Assembly (NCBI RefSeq): GCF_011742875.1
Contig: NZ_JAAQTL010000001.1
Location: forward strand, 3,224,001 to 3,288,000
DNA length: 64,000 nucleotides
Direction of reading: 5' to 3'
From: Luteibacter yeojuensis
Lineage (GTDB): Bacteria > Pseudomonadota > Gammaproteobacteria > Xanthomonadales > Rhodanobacteraceae
Below the pieces are notes generated by a model. That model saw only the letters and a list, made by a program, of their open reading frames with translations, did no database searches and was not told where the DNA came from. A program made the position numbers and the translations under genes. Each line of letters begins with the position of its first letter. Positions within the stretch are counted from its first letter, which is position 1. Shown here piece after piece: positions 39,200-48,762 of the stretch.

Positions 39200-41695
39200 T
39201 CAGTCCTGGATAACGGTCGGATCGCCCATGTCCACCACCGAGATGCGCTCCTCGAAGTCGCGGGCGGTCATGGGTTTGCCGAAGAGGAAGCCTTGCATCT
39301 GCGAGCAGCCGGCCGCCCCGAGGAACGTCGCCTGCTCCATGCTCTCCACGCCCTCGGCCAGCACCTGCTTGTTCATGCCCCTGCCCATCGCGACGATGGC
39401 GCCGACGATGGCGGCGCTGTCGTTGTCCCAGGCGACGTCGCGGATGAAGGCGCGGTCGATCTTGAGGATGTCGATAGGGAAGTGCTTCAGGTACGAGAGG
39501 CTGCAATAGCCGGTACCGAAGTCGTCGAGGCTGAGCGCGACGCCCAGCGACTTGATCTTGCGCAGCAGTTCCGCGATGTGGTCGCCGCCTTCCATCACGG
39601 TGCGCTCGGTGAGTTCCAGCTCGAGCAGCGTGGGATGCAGGCCGGTTTCGACGAGCACGGTGCGCAGCGACTCGTAGAAGCGCGTGTGCTGGAACTGCAG
39701 GGCGGAGACGTTGACCGACACGGAGAGCGGCCGGTACAGGCGCGTCCACGTCTCCGCCTGCCGGCAGGCTTCGCGCAGCGCCCATTCGCCGATGGGCACG
39801 ATGAGGCCGCAATCTTCCGCGACGGGGATGAACTCCTCCGGGGAGTAGACATCTTCGCCGTCCGCCTGCCAGCGCAGCAGCGCCTCTGCGCCGACGATGG
39901 TGCCCAGTTCCACGTCCACCTTCGGCTGGTAGTGCAGGCTGAGTTCGTTGCGGGCGAGCGCCTTGCGCAACGCCACCTCGATGCGCATGCGCGCGGTGTT
40001 GCGCTCGTTCATGCTCGGGTTGAAGAAGCGGTAGCCGTTGCGGCCCTGCATCTTCGCTTCGTACATGGCGGTATCGGCGTTGCGCAGGAGCGATTCGGCA
40101 TCCTCGGCGTCGTCGGGGTACACGCTGATGCCGATGCTGAAGCTGATGGTGAGCGCCGAGGCGTCGACGCCCAGTCCCACGGCCTGGCTGCAGGCGGCCA
40201 ACACCTTGTCGGCCACCGCGCTGGCATCGCCCGGGCCATCGATGTGCGGCATCAGCACCACGAATTCGTCGCCGCCGAGACGGCTCACGGTATCGTCGGG
40301 ACGCACGGCGCCGCGAATGCGCCGCGCCACTTCCTGCAACAAGGTATCGCCGGCGGCGTGGCCCAGCGAATCGTTGATCTGCTTGAAGTGGTCCACGTCG
40401 ACGAAGAGCAGCGCGGCGCGCTGGTTGCGCCGTGCGGCCACGGTCACCGCGAATTCCATGCGCGAGGTGAGCAGCGCGCGGTTCGGCAGCCCGGTGAGCG
40501 TGTCGTGGTGCGCGAGGTGGGCCATCTTCAGCGCCAGGGCCCGCGTTTCGCTCACGTCGTGGAACACCACCACGCCGCCGACGACGTTGCCGGCGTGGTC
40601 GTGGATGGGGGCGGCGGAATCCTCGATGGGGCTGTCGAAACCGTTGCGGTGCACGAGGATGGCGTCGGTGGTGAGGCCCACGATGCTGTTCTTGTTCACC
40701 GCCATGATCAACGGGTTCGGGATCGGGCGGCGGGTGAGCGGATCGCGCAACTGGAAGATGTCGTCCATGGGCCGGCCCACGGCTTCGTGCTGCGACCAGC
40801 CGGTCATGGCCTCGGCGATGGGATTGATCGAGGTGACGACGAGCTGGGTATCGGTGGTGATGACCGCGTCGCCGATGGACTTCAGCGTGACTTCCGCCAG
40901 TTCGCGCTCACGGAACAGGGCGTCTTCGAACGCCTTGCGCTCGCTGATGTCCTGGATCTGCGAGATGAAATACAACGGCTCGCCATGCTCGTCGCGTACC
41001 AGCGACACGCTGAGCTGCACGTGCACGACATGGCCGTCGCGATGCATGTAGCGCTTTTCCATCTGGTAGGACAGATGCTCGCCCGACAAGAGGTTCGTGA
41101 CGAAGCCGAGGTCCGCCGCCAGGTCGTCGGGATGGGTGATGTCCTGGAAGGTGGTGGCCATCAAGGCGTCTTCGTCGTACCCGAGCATGGCGCAGAGTGC
41201 CTTGTTCACCTGCAGCCAGCGGCCGTCGGGCAATACCAGCGCCATGCCGATGGCGGCATAGCGGAAGGCCTGCGAGAAGCGCCGTTCGCTTTCCTTCAGC
41301 CGGGCTTCGAGCACGCGCCGTCCGGAGATGTCGGCCAGCAGGATGACGAGGCCGAGCACGTTGCCGTCGTCGTCGAGGTCGGGCGAGAACGTGGCCTGCG
41401 CGTAGTGGTCGCCCACGCTGTTGCGGAGGCTGCGCTCGACCACCATGACGGTGCCGGCGAGCGCCGCGCGCAGGTCCGGCTCGATGCGCGCATACAGGGC
41501 CGGATCGATGACATCCGCCATGCGCCTGCCGACCACGTCGGCATCGTGGATGTTCATCCAGGCGAGATAGGCGGGGCTCGCGTAACGGTAGCGCGTCGTC
41601 GTGTCGACGTACGCGATCATCGCCGGTGCGCGCTCGAGCAGATAAGCGGACCAGTCGGAGGATGAGCCGTTCGCGGGGGGAGTGGAGTAGCGCAT
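39200..41695 (-). CDS. PAS-GGDEF-EAL cyclic-di-GMP signalling protein
   Basis: Cytoplasmic bifunctional cyclic-di-GMP enzyme of 831 residues. Three PAS domains (about 15-130, 140-255 and 265-390) precede the GGDEF domain, with GGDEF at 474-478 and an intact RxxD inhibitory site (RPDD) five residues before the RLGGDEF segment. The EAL domain follows with E604 in EALLRW, NVSALQF, ELTERTVM, DDFGTGYCSLSYLKHFPID and AEGVE, all the residues needed for metal and c-di-GMP binding. Both activities are therefore possible, with PAS signals setting the balance. The ATG at 41693-41695 begins MRYSTPPANG; upstream frame is open but not protein-like. Regulates motility or biofilm by family knowledge. Confidence 0.92.
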   Translation of the reverse strand: MRYSTPPANGSSSDWSAYLLERAPAMIAYVDTTTRYRYASPAYLAWMNIHDADVVGRRMADVIDPALYARIEPDLRAALAGTVMVVERSLRNSVGDHYAQATFSPDLDDDGNVLGLVILLADISGRRVLEARLKESERRFSQAFRYAAIGMALVLPDGRWLQVNKALCAMLGYDEDALMATTFQDITHPDDLAADLGFVTNLLSGEHLSYQMEKRYMHRDGHVVHVQLSVSLVRDEHGEPLYFISQIQDISERKAFEDALFRERELAEVTLKSIGDAVITTDTQLVVTSINPIAEAMTGWSQHEAVGRPMDDIFQLRDPLTRRPIPNPLIMAVNKNSIVGLTTDAILVHRNGFDSPIEDSAAPIHDHAGNVVGGVVVFHDVSETRALALKMAHLAHHDTLTGLPNRALLTSRMEFAVTVAARRNQRAALLFVDVDHFKQINDSLGHAAGDTLLQEVARRIRGAVRPDDTVSRLGGDEFVVLMPHIDGPGDASAVADKVLAACSQAVGLGVDASALTISFSIGISVYPDDAEDAESLLRNADTAMYEAKMQGRNGYRFFNPSMNERNTARMRIEVALRKALARNELSLHYQPKVDVELGTIVGAEALLRWQADGEDVYSPEEFIPVAEDCGLIVPIGEWALREACRQAETWTRLYRPLSVSVNVSALQFQHTRFYESLRTVLVETGLHPTLLELELTERTVMEGGDHIAELLRKIKSLGVALSLDDFGTGYCSLSYLKHFPIDILKIDRAFIRDVAWDNDSAAIVGAIVAMGRGMNKQVLAEGVESMEQATFLGAAGCSQMQGFLFGKPMTARDFEERISVVDMGDPTVIQD

Positions 41696-41772
41696 GGAGC
41701 CGCCGGGGTGACGTCGGCCCACTCTAATTCGTCAATCCCGCCGCGTACATCGAACGATTCGTGAAAAGCGTC

Positions 41773-42900
41773 TCAATGTACGACGGGCGCGGGAGCGGAC
41801 AACGCGCCCTCGGCGTCGAGGAGCATGCGGCCCAGGGCATGGATTTCCGGAGTGGCGCCATAGCGCTCCACCATCGCGTCGAGCAGCGGCGCCAGGGCAT
41901 CGGGTGCCAGCGGATAACCGTGGGCGAGGACGCGGGCCTTGCCCGGCGCGGGCTGGGCCACCGTGATCGCCGCCATGCCGAGTCCGGCGGCCTCGTGGGC
42001 GTACAGGGCGGGCGGCGGCAGGGCCGGGTCCGCCTCCGCCATCGGCTCCAGCAAGTAACCGGCCGTCCGGGCGGATTCGCCTTCGAGGTGCAGGGGCACG
42101 TGGTGAGCGGCCAGCAGGGCGGCGTACTGGCGGAGCTCGAAGAGCGTGCCGGCGAATTCGTGGGCGGCATCGCTACCCTTGCCGCCCGCGCGGGCGAACC
42201 AGGCGGCCGGGCCGGGAATGCCGACGCGGCCTTCGGCGTAATGCAGGGGCAGGCCGCGCGAACCGAGCGCGGTCTCGTCCTTGTACGGGGTGAGCAGGGC
42301 CGACTCGAGCACGGTCCACAACGGCGCCAGGTTCACGTGCTCGTACTGCACGCAGGTGAGGGCGATGAGGTCGTTACGGCTGAGATATCTCGCATGTTCC
42401 AGCCGCATGCCGAGGGTCCGCATGAGGAAATCCGCAGTGGCCGTGCCGGCTTCGCCGCGTCCTACCAGCTCCGTTTCCATGCGGCTGCCCATGTCCTCGG
42501 CCTGATCGGGCGGGACCAGCAGCATCCAGGGCAACAGCCGCATGGGGCCGCCCACGTAGGCGGGGTCGGGCACCAGCGGCTGGGCGGGCATGTGGCCCTC
42601 GTGGGTGCCGAAGGCCACCACGCCGCTTGCGTCGGTCACGCGGGGGATGCGCCGGGCCAGTTCCTCGAGTGTGGCGAATACGGGAAATCCGGGGCGCAGG
42701 AGCTCCACACCGTCGAACAGGGCGCCGGCCACGGCCAACCTGGCGGTCTCGATGCCCGGCAGGAGGGTGCGCAGGTCGTCGGCCATGAGGGCGGCGAGCG
42801 TCCGGGCTTCGTCCCGCGTGAGTTCCAGCCGGTCGGGCGATCCGCCCCCGGCCAGTTCCAGCGCCAGGACGGCGGGGCAGGCGATCAGCGACTCGTTCAC
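41773..42900 (-). CDS. Conserved hypothetical protein
   Basis: A 375-residue cytoplasmic protein. The first half reads like an alpha/beta nucleotide- or ligand-binding region (VLALELAGGGSPDRLELTRD; LALMADDLRTLLPGIETARL), then a proline/glycine-rich part (FGTHEGHMPAQPLVPDPAYV; PMRLLPWMLLVPPD). No signal peptide or membrane helix. I know no function; it resembles proteins kept only in xanthomonads and relatives. The GTG start at 42898-42900 fits the first strand. It is separated from the EAL gene by 77 bases and diverges from the thiolase gene. Confidence 0.75.
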   Translation of the reverse strand: MNESLIACPAVLALELAGGGSPDRLELTRDEARTLAALMADDLRTLLPGIETARLAVAGALFDGVELLRPGFPVFATLEELARRIPRVTDASGVVAFGTHEGHMPAQPLVPDPAYVGGPMRLLPWMLLVPPDQAEDMGSRMETELVGRGEAGTATADFLMRTLGMRLEHARYLSRNDLIALTCVQYEHVNLAPLWTVLESALLTPYKDETALGSRGLPLHYAEGRVGIPGPAAWFARAGGKGSDAAHEFAGTLFELRQYAALLAAHHVPLHLEGESARTAGYLLEPMAEADPALPPPALYAHEAAGLGMAAITVAQPAPGKARVLAHGYPLAPDALAPLLDAMVERYGATPEIHALGRMLLDAEGALSAPAPVVH

Positions 42901-43083
42901 GGCAGGTTTTTCCGAACGGCAAAGGAACGCGATTCTACCATCCGGCCAGGGCGGGCTTTCGCCGGGCGGGGATGCGGGTTAGCCTTGCCGATACGCGTAC
43001 GTCGGCGATCGTCGGCGTCCGCGATCCCTTCTTCGCCTTGGCTGCCTGCGGGCATCCCCTCGTTCTGGACAGTTTTCTCAAGC

Positions 43084-44370
43084 ATGGAAAAGTCGCAAAA
43101 GCGTGTGGGTGTGGTCGGCGGCGTCCGCATTCCCTTCTGCCGCAACAACACCGCCTATGCCGACGTCGGCAATTTCGGGATGTCGGTCAAGGTCCTCGGG
43201 GCATTGGTCGAGAAATTCGGATTGCATGGCGCCGAGCTGGGCGAAGTCGCCATGGGCGCCGTCATCAAGCATTCCTCGGACTGGAACCTCGCCCGCGAGG
43301 CGGTGCTGTCGTCGGGCCTGGCCCCGACCACGCCCGGCATCACCACGGCGCGGGCCTGCGGTACGTCGCTCGATAACGCCATCGTCATCGCGAACAAGAT
43401 CGCCACCGGCCAGATCGACGCCGGTATCGCGGGCGGTTCGGACACCACCAGCGACGTACCCATCGTCTATGGCCTGAAGCTGCGCAAGCGCCTGCTCGCC
43501 ATGAATCGCGCGAAGACGGTGAAGGAAAAGCTCCAGGTCGCCACGCGCGGTTTCTCGCTCAAGGAACTGAAGCCGTCGTTCCCGGGCGTGGCCGAGCCGC
43601 GTACCGGCAAGTCCATGGGCGATCACTGCGAGCTGATGGCGAAGGAATGGAAGATCGACCGGCTGGCGCAGGACGAACTGGCCCTCGCCAGCCACCGGAA
43701 GCTGGCAGCGGCTTATGAAGCCGGGTTCTTCGACGACCTCGTGGTGCCGTTCCGCGGCCTGAAGCGCGACGGCTTCCTGCGCCCGGACTCCACGCTGGAA
43801 AAACTGGGCACGCTGAAGCCGGCGTTCGACAAGACCTCCGGCCAGGGCACGCTCACGGCCGGCAATTCCACGGGCCTCTCCGACGGCGCCGCCGCGGTGC
43901 TCCTGGGCAGCGAGGAGTGGGCGGCCGCGCGCGGCCTTTCCATCCAGGCGTACATCACGCACGCGCAGGTCGCGGCGGTGGACTTCGTCCATGGCGAAGG
44001 CCTGCTCATGGCCCCGACCATCGCCGTGCCACGCATGCTGAAGCAGGCGGGGCTCACCTTGCAGGACTTCGATTACTACGAGATCCACGAGGCCTTCGCC
44101 GCGCAGGTGCTCTGCACGCTGCGCGCGTGGGAAAGCGAGGATTACTGCCGCAACCGCCTCGGCCTCGACGCGCCGTTGGGCGCGATCGATCCGGCCAAGC
44201 TCAACGTCAACGGCTCCAGCCTCGCGGCGGGCCATCCGTTCGCGGCCACCGGCGCGCGCATCGTCGCCACGCTGGCGAAGATGCTGGAACAGAAGGGGTC
44301 GGGCCGCGGCCTGATTTCCATCTGCACGGCGGGCGGCATGGGCGTGACGGCGATCCTCGAACGTCCCTGA
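43084..44370 (+). CDS. fadI: Acetyl-CoA C-acyltransferase (FadI-type thiolase)
   Basis: Degradative thiolase of 428 residues that cleaves 3-ketoacyl-CoA in beta-oxidation. The acyl-enzyme cysteine lies in TARACGTSLDNAIVIA (near residue 97), the histidine in YYEIHEAFAAQVLC, and the second cysteine in SICTAGGMGVTAI. SMGDHCELMAKEWKI and VNGSSLAAGHPFAATGARIV (with the family's GHP motif) complete the picture. Length and the FadI-specific loop place it with FadI rather than FadA. The ATG at 43084 has no strong Shine-Dalgarno. No FadJ partner is adjacent; the TonB-like gene follows after three bases. Confidence 0.9.
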   Translation: MEKSQKRVGVVGGVRIPFCRNNTAYADVGNFGMSVKVLGALVEKFGLHGAELGEVAMGAVIKHSSDWNLAREAVLSSGLAPTTPGITTARACGTSLDNAIVIANKIATGQIDAGIAGGSDTTSDVPIVYGLKLRKRLLAMNRAKTVKEKLQVATRGFSLKELKPSFPGVAEPRTGKSMGDHCELMAKEWKIDRLAQDELALASHRKLAAAYEAGFFDDLVVPFRGLKRDGFLRPDSTLEKLGTLKPAFDKTSGQGTLTAGNSTGLSDGAAAVLLGSEEWAAARGLSIQAYITHAQVAAVDFVHGEGLLMAPTIAVPRMLKQAGLTLQDFDYYEIHEAFAAQVLCTLRAWESEDYCRNRLGLDAPLGAIDPAKLNVNGSSLAAGHPFAATGARIVATLAKMLEQKGSGRGLISICTAGGMGVTAILERP

Positions 44371-44372
44371 CC

Positions 44373-44945
44373 ATGCTTGCCTTACGCACCAGTACCTCGC
44401 TCAGCGCCCTGGCACTCCTGATCGGCGTCGCCGGCACGAGCTGGCTGACCGCGCTGACCTATGAGCGCGCACCGAAGACGCGGGGCCTGGCCGAGGTGAC
44501 GATGCCGACGGCCGCGCCGGCACGGGTGTCGAAGACAGTGTCCAGCGTGGCGCCGGCGCCGGTGGCCTCGCATGCCGACGGCGGCACCCGCCGTCATCGT
44601 GGCTCCGGCGAGGGGATGCCGGCGCGTACGGTATGGCGGACGCCGGTCGTCTCGGCGCCCCCCTCCCGGGCGCCCGCGGAACTGGTTCCCGTCTACATGC
44701 CCTCGCCGCGATACCCGATGTCGGCGCTGCGCGCGCGGCGCGAGGGCCGGGTGGTGCTGAGTGTGACGGTGACGCCGGAAGGCGATGTCGCGCAGGTCGC
44801 GGTGGGGCGTTCGAGCGGCGACGAGGCCCTGGACCGGGCGGCGGAAGAAGCCGTGCGCGGCTGGCGCTTCGCGACGGCCGACGACCGGACGGAGCGCTAC
44901 ACGGCCGACCTCCCGGTGAATTTCCAGCTGACCCGCACGAACTGA
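44373..44945 (+). CDS. TonB C-terminal domain protein
   Basis: A 190-residue envelope protein. An N-terminal hydrophobic segment (TSLSALALLIGVAGTSWLTA) anchors it or acts as a signal, followed by an Ala/Pro/Ser-rich periplasmic linker and a C-terminal TonB-like domain (SPRYPMSALRARREGRVVLSV TV segment; SSGDEALDRAAEEAVRGWRF; DLPVNFQL). TonB domains couple proton motive force to outer-membrane transport; such short proteins outside exbBD operons may instead act on peptidoglycan or energise one receptor. It begins two bases after the fadI stop, and probably shares the transcript, although a functional link is not apparent. Confidence 0.84.
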   Translation: MLALRTSTSLSALALLIGVAGTSWLTALTYERAPKTRGLAEVTMPTAAPARVSKTVSSVAPAPVASHADGGTRRHRGSGEGMPARTVWRTPVVSAPPSRAPAELVPVYMPSPRYPMSALRARREGRVVLSVTVTPEGDVAQVAVGRSSGDEALDRAAEEAVRGWRFATADDRTERYTADLPVNFQLTRTN

Positions 44946-44966
44946 TCCGCGGCTCCGACAGTTCGG

Positions 44967-46931
44967 TCAGAGAATGCCCGCGGCCGAGCTGCCGAAGGCC
45001 GTGATCATCCGGGTGTAGATGAGCTTCAGCGACACGTCGACTTCCGGGAAGTCGCCCACCGGTTCGTAGCACTCGAAGAAGCGCGGGTCGGACCAGCGCA
45101 TGGGGATGCAGCCGGGCTTGAGGTCGTAGCTGGTGGCGTAGCGGAACGGCCACAGGTCGAAGAACGGCAGGCGTTCCGACACGTCGCCGATGAACTCGTT
45201 GATCGACGACAGCACCGGAATCGTCTTCCGGCGTGGCGCGATCACCCATGCGTTGCCGGGTGCGGTGTCCTGCATGATCGAATCGCGCAGGCGGTCGGCG
45301 AAGCGCTTGTCGTAGACGATCACGCCGGACTCGGTGTTGTAGTGGTCCGAGCGCGGATCGAAATTGTGCGTGCCGACCATCGCGAAGGTGTCGTCCACCA
45401 CGATGGACTTCGCATGCAGGCCGAAACGGACGCCTGCTGTCAGAAGCGGCGCCGGGCGGTTGCGGGCACCGCGGCCGCCGCGGCTGCCGATGCCGAGCAA
45501 GCCGGAGTCTTCGGAAGGCGCCCCTATGTTCGCCGAACCGGCGTGCCGCCCGGCGCGACGTGCGTGCGCGCCGCTGCCGCGCGCGCCGTCCACCGGCGAA
45601 CCCGCGATCGAGCCTTCCAGGGGCGGCGTGGCGACCCCTGTCGCCTGGCCCTCCAGGGCGTCCTCGTCGGCGTTGAAGGGATGCGGCTTCAGTTCGTAGA
45701 TTTCGAAGCCGTAGTCGGTGAGGTAGCGCTTGCGATGCTTGTACGAAAGCGCATACACCGCGAAGGCGTCGGTGGAGGCCAGCGAATTGGTGGATACCAC
45801 CACCCGGGGCGGGTCCGGCTGCCGGCCCAGCGCGCTGAAGATCTTCTGCGCCGGCTTGCTCATGACGAGATAAGGCGTCTGCAGCACGATCTCGCTCTTC
45901 GCGTTGCGCACCAGCCCCATGATGTGGCGCGTCAGGGCGCGCACCTCGCGGCGCTTCGGTTCGTCCGTCTTGCCCGGCAGGTCCGACAGGTATTCCACGC
46001 GGTTCATGCGCAAGGTGTTGCGGACGAGGTGCTCGTCGATCCAGGCGGGATCGGTGGCGTCCGCCACCATCCGCGCGACACGGTCCGGATGGTCGTACCG
46101 CGGCGGGTCCCAGTGGCGCGGATCGTCGGTGTCCGCCAGCAGCTCCCGGTTCACGTCGCGCAGGTGGGTGAGCGGCGCGGACCGCTTGTGCGTCCAGAAC
46201 TGGTCGAAACTGGCACCCATCTCGCGTGCCGCGGGGCCGCCGACCATCACGTCGCGGTCGATGTAGTCGAAGGTGTCGTCCCAGTCGAAGTAGCGGTCTT
46301 CGTAATTGCGTCCGCCGGTGATGCCGATGAGGTCGTCCACCACCAGCAGCTTGTTGTGCATGCGCTGGTTGAATTTGTAGAAGCAGCAGAGGATGCCCGC
46401 CGCGAATTCCAGCGGTGGCGTGCGCGCACTGTGGAAGGTCGGGTTGTAGAGGCGGATCTCCATGCGGTCGCTGGCTCGGGCCAGCGCCGCCAGCAGGCCG
46501 GGGTCGCGGAAGGAGAACAGCTGGTCGGCCAGGATCCGCACGTGGACACCGCGTCTCGCGGCCTGCACCAGCTCGTCGAGCACGAGCTTGCCGGCATCGT
46601 CCTGTTCCCAGATGTAGGTCTGGACGTCGATGCTCTTCCTGGCCGCCCGGATGAGGTTGATGCGCGCCGCCATGGCGCTCTCGCCATCTTCGAGCAGCGT
46701 GGCCACGTGCACGGGCTTCGCCTCGGTGGAGGCCGCATTCGCCTCGAGGGCGGCGTCGATGAGTGGCGAAGGGGTGGCGCAGTGGCTGGCGTCGGCAGGA
46801 TCGCAGGTGTCTTGCCGGTCCACGGTGAGGGTGACCACCGCGTCGGCCTTCTGGATGCGCGCCGGGGAAAGCGAGCAGCCGCCCGTGGCAAGCGTGGCGG
46901 CGAGGAGCAGGAGCGTAAGGAAGCGGCGCAT
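44967..46931 (-). CDS. Phospholipase D family lipoprotein (two HKD motifs)
   Basis: A 654-residue cell-envelope protein of the PLD/cardiolipin synthase-like superfamily. The signal has a lipobox (LLAATLATGGCS), so it is a predicted lipoprotein. Two catalytic HxK(x4)D motifs are visible: HNKLLVVDDLIGITGGRN in the first half and HAKSIVVDDTFAMVGTHN in the second. Between them lies a low-complexity insert (GARGSGAHARRAGRHAG) of about 60 residues. Activities of such proteins range from cardiolipin synthesis to nuclease; substrate here is unknown. The start at MRRFLTLLL (46929-46931) is preferred over the ATG 12 bases upstream. It is convergent with the TonB-like gene. Confidence 0.88.
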   Translation of the reverse strand: MRRFLTLLLLAATLATGGCSLSPARIQKADAVVTLTVDRQDTCDPADASHCATPSPLIDAALEANAASTEAKPVHVATLLEDGESAMAARINLIRAARKSIDVQTYIWEQDDAGKLVLDELVQAARRGVHVRILADQLFSFRDPGLLAALARASDRMEIRLYNPTFHSARTPPLEFAAGILCCFYKFNQRMHNKLLVVDDLIGITGGRNYEDRYFDWDDTFDYIDRDVMVGGPAAREMGASFDQFWTHKRSAPLTHLRDVNRELLADTDDPRHWDPPRYDHPDRVARMVADATDPAWIDEHLVRNTLRMNRVEYLSDLPGKTDEPKRREVRALTRHIMGLVRNAKSEIVLQTPYLVMSKPAQKIFSALGRQPDPPRVVVSTNSLASTDAFAVYALSYKHRKRYLTDYGFEIYELKPHPFNADEDALEGQATGVATPPLEGSIAGSPVDGARGSGAHARRAGRHAGSANIGAPSEDSGLLGIGSRGGRGARNRPAPLLTAGVRFGLHAKSIVVDDTFAMVGTHNFDPRSDHYNTESGVIVYDKRFADRLRDSIMQDTAPGNAWVIAPRRKTIPVLSSINEFIGDVSERLPFFDLWPFRYATSYDLKPGCIPMRWSDPRFFECYEPVGDFPEVDVSLKLIYTRMITAFGSSAAGIL

Positions 46932-46992
46932 GCCGCCGATCATAGGGGACGAGTCGCAACGCCACGTGAGTCCCTGGGCTTGCGCATCCCCC

Positions 46993-47547
46993 TCAGGGGG
47001 TTGTCAGGACGATCGCCATGCCCAGGTTCACCCGGTCCGACAGGGCGCCGCGGCGGCCGCGCATGTCGAAGTCGGTACGGTCGATGGTGCCCTTCAGCTG
47101 CAGGAGGCAGCCTTGGAGGGCCTGGGTGGGGCAGTGGTTCGGCAGCAGGTGGAGGGTGACCGGCTGGGTCACGCCGCGCATGGTGAGCTGGCCCTGCACG
47201 TCGCCACCCTCGCTCAGGAGGTGCAGGGAGACGGGCGCCGACTCGAAGTGGATCTGCGGATGGCGGCTGGCGTCGAAGAACTCGGGGGCGAGCACCCAGC
47301 GCCGCAGCCGGGCGGATTCCATGCGCACGCTTGCCGTATCGATGTCGGCGCTCACCACCGCGGTATGCCGCGCCGGGTCGATCGCCAGCTGGCCGCGGAT
47401 ACCGTCGAAGCTGCCGGTGACCGTGCTGACCCAGAGCAGGCGCACGCTGAATTCGGCGTGCGAGCGCACTGGGTCGATGCTCAGGTCGGCGGCGGACAAG
47501 GGCGTCGTCGCGAGGAGCGCGACGATCGCCGACAGCAGGTGGCGCAT
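46993..47547 (-). CDS. YceI family periplasmic protein
   Basis: A 184-residue secreted protein with a signal peptide (MRHLLSAIVALLATTPLSAA). The YceI lipocalin-like barrel is recognised from VRSHAEFSVRLLWVSTVTGS FDG, then ADIDTASVRMESARLRRWVL APEFFDA, and the strand VQGQLTMRGVTQPVTLHLL. YceI proteins bind polyisoprenoids such as ubiquinone-like lipids. The C-terminal ALSDRVNLGMAIVLT completes the barrel. It follows the SixA-like gene by ten bases, likely as one operon. Confidence 0.9.
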   Translation of the reverse strand: MRHLLSAIVALLATTPLSAADLSIDPVRSHAEFSVRLLWVSTVTGSFDGIRGQLAIDPARHTAVVSADIDTASVRMESARLRRWVLAPEFFDASRHPQIHFESAPVSLHLLSEGGDVQGQLTMRGVTQPVTLHLLPNHCPTQALQGCLLQLKGTIDRTDFDMRGRRGALSDRVNLGMAIVLTTP

Positions 47548-47557
47548 TCGAGCAGGC

Positions 47558-48028
47558 TCAGTTCGGGGGAGACCAGAATTCCAGGAGTTCGCCTGTGCCG
47601 GGGTTCAGTGGCCCCTCGAAGCGGATGCGCGCGATGCCGGCCGGCGGCATGCCCCGGTAGTCTTCGGAGCGGCCGTCGACGAGGAAGGCGACCAACTGTT
47701 CGATGCCGGGATTGTGACCGACGAGGACGACGCAGTCCGCGTCCGAATTCTTGTCGAGCACGTCGTAGAGGGTGCCCACGGTCGCGTCGTAGATGGCGTC
47801 GTCGTAGATGGGCTCGATCTTGCCCAGGGCGAGGGCGGCGGTTTCTTTCGTGCGGAAGGACGGCGAGCAGAGGATGCGGTCGTAGGCGACGCCCTCGATC
47901 TCGAGCCATTGGCCGGCGGCCTGGGCCTCGGCGCGGCCGTGGGGAGTCAGGGTTCGCTCGCGGTCGTCCTTGCCGTCCTTGCCGTGCGGCGTCGCCTCGG
48001 CGTGGCGTAACAGGATGAGTTCGTGCAT
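47558..48028 (-). CDS. SixA-like histidine phosphatase
   Basis: A 156-residue histidine phosphatase (SixA/phosphoglycerate-mutase-like). The phospho-accepting histidine is in LILLRHAEATPHGKDGKD (RHA motif), the second histidine in VVLVGHNPGIEQL, and a conserved arginine in RILCSPSFRTKETA. SixA removes phosphate from histidine kinase Hpt domains; substrates here are unknown. ATG at 48026-48028 gives MHELILLRHAE, the standard start. YceI follows after ten bases. Confidence 0.9.
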   Translation of the reverse strand: MHELILLRHAEATPHGKDGKDDRERTLTPHGRAEAQAAGQWLEIEGVAYDRILCSPSFRTKETAALALGKIEPIYDDAIYDATVGTLYDVLDKNSDADCVVLVGHNPGIEQLVAFLVDGRSEDYRGMPPAGIARIRFEGPLNPGTGELLEFWSPPN

Positions 48029-48090
48029 GGGTACCGTCTCTCCGCAAGGCCACCTTCGGTGGCGTGATCGATGACGCGTCCCATGAAGTG

Positions 48091-48723
48091 CTAGGTGCTG
48101 CGCTTGATCCAGCGCAGGAGTTTCGCCCAGTCGTCCTGGTGGCCGCGTACGTTTTCCGAGTGGTAGTCGAAGATGCCTTTACCGAGCGCCGTGAGCAAGA
48201 CGTACGCTTGCGAGTCGCGAAGTTCCGCGACGACAGGAAAAGGAGCGCGTTCGCCCAATTCGGCGAGGGCGGCCTGGCTTGCGTTGGTCCAGGGCTTGAG
48301 GCGATTCCCGACCAGCCCCACCGGCAGCTTGCCGCGCTTCACGCGATTGAAGCCCTTGAGCACCTTGAGGAAGTCGAGCGTGGCGTCCAGGTCGAAATGC
48401 GATGGAAGGACCGGCACCACGATCACGTCGGCGTGTTCGAGGTAGGGCTCCAGGTCCTTTTCGTCCACGCCGGCGGGCGTGTCCACGATCACCCGTTCCA
48501 CGTCGCCGGGAAGACGGTCGAAGGCGCGGCGGCTGCCTTCGATGGCGGTGATGGCCGGCGCGTTCTCTGGGCGGCGCCCCACCCAGCGCAGGCTGGAATG
48601 CTGCCGATCCGCATCGATCACGGCCGTCTGTTTCCCCGCCTGGGCCCAATGGGTTGCGAGCTGGGTCACCAGCGTGGTCTTTCCGCAACCGCCCTTGCTG
48701 CTTGCCACGAGCGTCGTAAGCAT
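48091..48723 (-). CDS. Orphan ParA/MinD-like ATPase
   Basis: A 210-residue P-loop ATPase of the ParA/MinD group. The deviant Walker A is KGGCGKTT in VASSKGGCGKTTLVTQL (cysteine in the fourth position is a common variant), and the switch region reads VIDADRQHSSLRW (A') and IVDTPAG (Walker B). No ParB or centromere-like site is adjacent, so chromosome partitioning is not implied; short orphan members place or track cell-envelope or chemotaxis complexes. The start is at 48721-48723 (MLTTLVASSKGG). It lies between the SixA-like gene and a small membrane protein on the same strand. Confidence 0.88.
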   Translation of the reverse strand: MLTTLVASSKGGCGKTTLVTQLATHWAQAGKQTAVIDADRQHSSLRWVGRRPENAPAITAIEGSRRAFDRLPGDVERVIVDTPAGVDEKDLEPYLEHADVIVVPVLPSHFDLDATLDFLKVLKGFNRVKRGKLPVGLVGNRLKPWTNASQAALAELGERAPFPVVAELRDSQAYVLLTALGKGIFDYHSENVRGHQDDWAKLLRWIKRST

Positions 48724-48762
48724 TCGCGCGCACCTGCCTTGGGAGGCCCCTAGCGTACACGC

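Noticed and set aside
39191..41665. 824-codon plus-strand frame opposite the GGDEF-EAL gene
   Set aside because: Antisense shadow of a clear multidomain enzyme; no family features.
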